This document shows, piece after piece, positions 5,154 through 5,908 of a stretch of 5,908 bases of DNA (position 1 is the first letter of the stretch; each line of letters starts with the position of its first letter). The DNA is from Rhodoluna sp. (lineage in GTDB: Bacteria; Actinomycetota; Actinomycetes; Actinomycetales; Microbacteriaceae), in contig JALQVK010000005.1 in assembly GCA_023260375.1 (NCBI GenBank), positions 1-5,908 on the forward strand. The letters run 5' to 3'. The notes below the pieces were generated by a model. That model ran no database searches. It was given only the letters and a program-made list of their open reading frames with translations, and was not told the DNA's origin. The position numbers and the translations under genes were made by a program.

Positions 5154-5908
5154 TTCGCATTCATAGAGGCTGGTGGATCGCTGCCGTAACCTTCCTCACC
5201 CTGATCTCTGCTGCAGCCTTCCGTTCAACCACTTCTCCGATGTTGATGCCGCTCGAAATGCAATTCGGCTGGACCCGTTCACTTACCTCTTCGGCTCTTT
5301 CGCTGAACCTAATCTTCTATGGTCTAACCGCTCCATTTGCTGCAACGCTGATGGCTCGTTTTGGGGTTCGACAGGTTGTGGTTTTCGCCCTTGGACTTGT
5401 GGCTGCCGGTTCTGGTCTTACCATTTGGATGACCGAACCTTGGCAGCTCTTTCTCTACTGGGGTGTCTTTGTAGGTTTTGGTACCGGTTGTCTGGCACTC
5501 GTGTTTGCATCCATGGTTGCGAATCGTTGGTTTCACAAACATCGCAGCCTGGTTACCGGCATCTTTTCAGCCGCCTACGCCACCGGCCAACTGGTTTTCC
5601 TTCCGCTGATTACCAATCTGACGGAAACCGTTGGATGGAGATCTGGCGCTTTGGTTGTGGCGGCCTTTTCGCTCTCAATCGCACCAATCTTTTGGGTTGT
5701 TTACCGCGAGCATCCTCGCGACGTGAACACTTTCCCAGTTGGGGCTAGCGAACACACCAAGGACGACGCCAAGCAGGCGGTCACGGTTCGAGACAATTTC
5801 AGAATCCTTTTCGCGGCTGGTAAGCGCATGCCGTTCTGGATTCTGGCCGGCACCTTCTTCGTTTGCGGATGGACCACCAATGGACTAATCGGTGCTCACT
5901 TTATCCCG
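5150..5908 (+). CDS. MFS transporter, N-terminal part (3' end outside window)
   Basis: The frame is open to the window end, giving 253 residues of what should be a roughly 400-residue major facilitator. Hydrophobic helices are seen near 8-25, 46-66, 75-93, 99-122, 134-153 and 164-186. A charged cytoplasmic loop (about 187-225) and the beginning of TM7 (228 on) follow, the usual 6+6 layout. The motif-A-like loop between TM2 and TM3 is LMARFGVRQ (67-75). FGWTR (39-43) followed by S.SLNLIFYGLTAPF resembles the oxalate/formate-antiporter and monocarboxylate-like branch, but the substrate cannot be deduced. The start is taken as TTG at 5150, overlapping the previous gene's TGA in a TTGA arrangement; this gives the short N-terminus IRIHRGWW just before TM1. 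The overlap suggests translational coupling to the glycosyltransferases. Whether the transporter serves their pathway is speculation; it could be a separate uptake or efflux system. Confidence 0.85.
   Translation, partial: MIRIHRGWWIAAVTFLTLISAAAFRSTTSPMLMPLEMQFGWTRSLTSSALSLNLIFYGLTAPFAATLMARFGVRQVVVFALGLVAAGSGLTIWMTEPWQLFLYWGVFVGFGTGCLALVFASMVANRWFHKHRSLVTGIFSAAYATGQLVFLPLITNLTETVGWRSGALVVAAFSLSIAPIFWVVYREHPRDVNTFPVGASEHTKDDAKQAVTVRDNFRILFAAGKRMPFWILAGTFFVCGWTTNGLIGAHFIP

Noticed and set aside
5173..5748. 191-codon open frame on the plus strand inside the MFS gene
   Set aside because: The frame beginning at 5150 encodes an unmistakable membrane transporter over the same bases; this one is Cys/Trp/Arg-rich with no recognisable motif and is a frame shadow.

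Overview
The window looks like a piece of a compact actinobacterial chromosome, most likely from a small-genome, moderate-GC member of the Microbacteriaceae (for example the freshwater Rhodoluna/Aquiluna type). This taxon is inferred from gene order and from family-level recognition, not from a search. The left half reproduces the conserved actinobacterial neighbourhood near the replication origin. PASTA-domain Ser/Thr kinase (pknB), glutamine amidotransferase (trpG/pabA), crgA, a membrane protein and cyclophilin (ppiA) appear in the same relative order and orientation as around Rv0009-Rv0014c of Mycobacterium tuberculosis.

Layout: bases 1-609 (+) are the 3' end of pknB, encoding three extracellular PASTA repeats. 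602-1252 (-) is trpG/pabA, convergent with pknB and overlapping it by 8 nt. 1292-1582 (+) is crgA, divergent from trpG across only 39 bp. 1584-2135 (-) is a short rhomboid protease, convergent with crgA with a 1-nt gap. 2141-2650 (-) is ppiA, 5 nt upstream of the rhomboid gene and probably cotranscribed with it. Divergent from ppiA is a rightward cluster: two paralogous GT4-type glycosyltransferases (2700-3920 and 3945-5153), then an MFS transporter (5150-5908, cut by the window end). The transporter appears to start at a TTG codon overlapping the stop of the second glycosyltransferase.

Coding density is extreme: the longest non-coding stretch is 49 bp, and I see no RNA genes, mobile elements, CRISPR or convincing intrinsic terminators. 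Several genes (crgA, both glycosyltransferases, and less clearly ppiA and trpG) have a TANNNT-like -10 hexamer 6-9 nt before the start codon and no well-placed Shine-Dalgarno. This suggests leaderless or nearly leaderless mRNAs, which are common in actinobacteria.

Functionally, the left half concerns cell-wall growth and division (PknB sensing of wall fragments, CrgA at the divisome) plus housekeeping. The right half looks like an accessory envelope-glycosylation module. The two glycosyltransferases share an unusual ETQGMTV form of the GT4 EX7E motif and carry strongly basic N-terminal segments, which would suit glycolipid synthesis at the membrane surface. That role is an inference. I found no clearly unprecedented system; the glycosyltransferase pair with its coupled transporter is the most interesting part.
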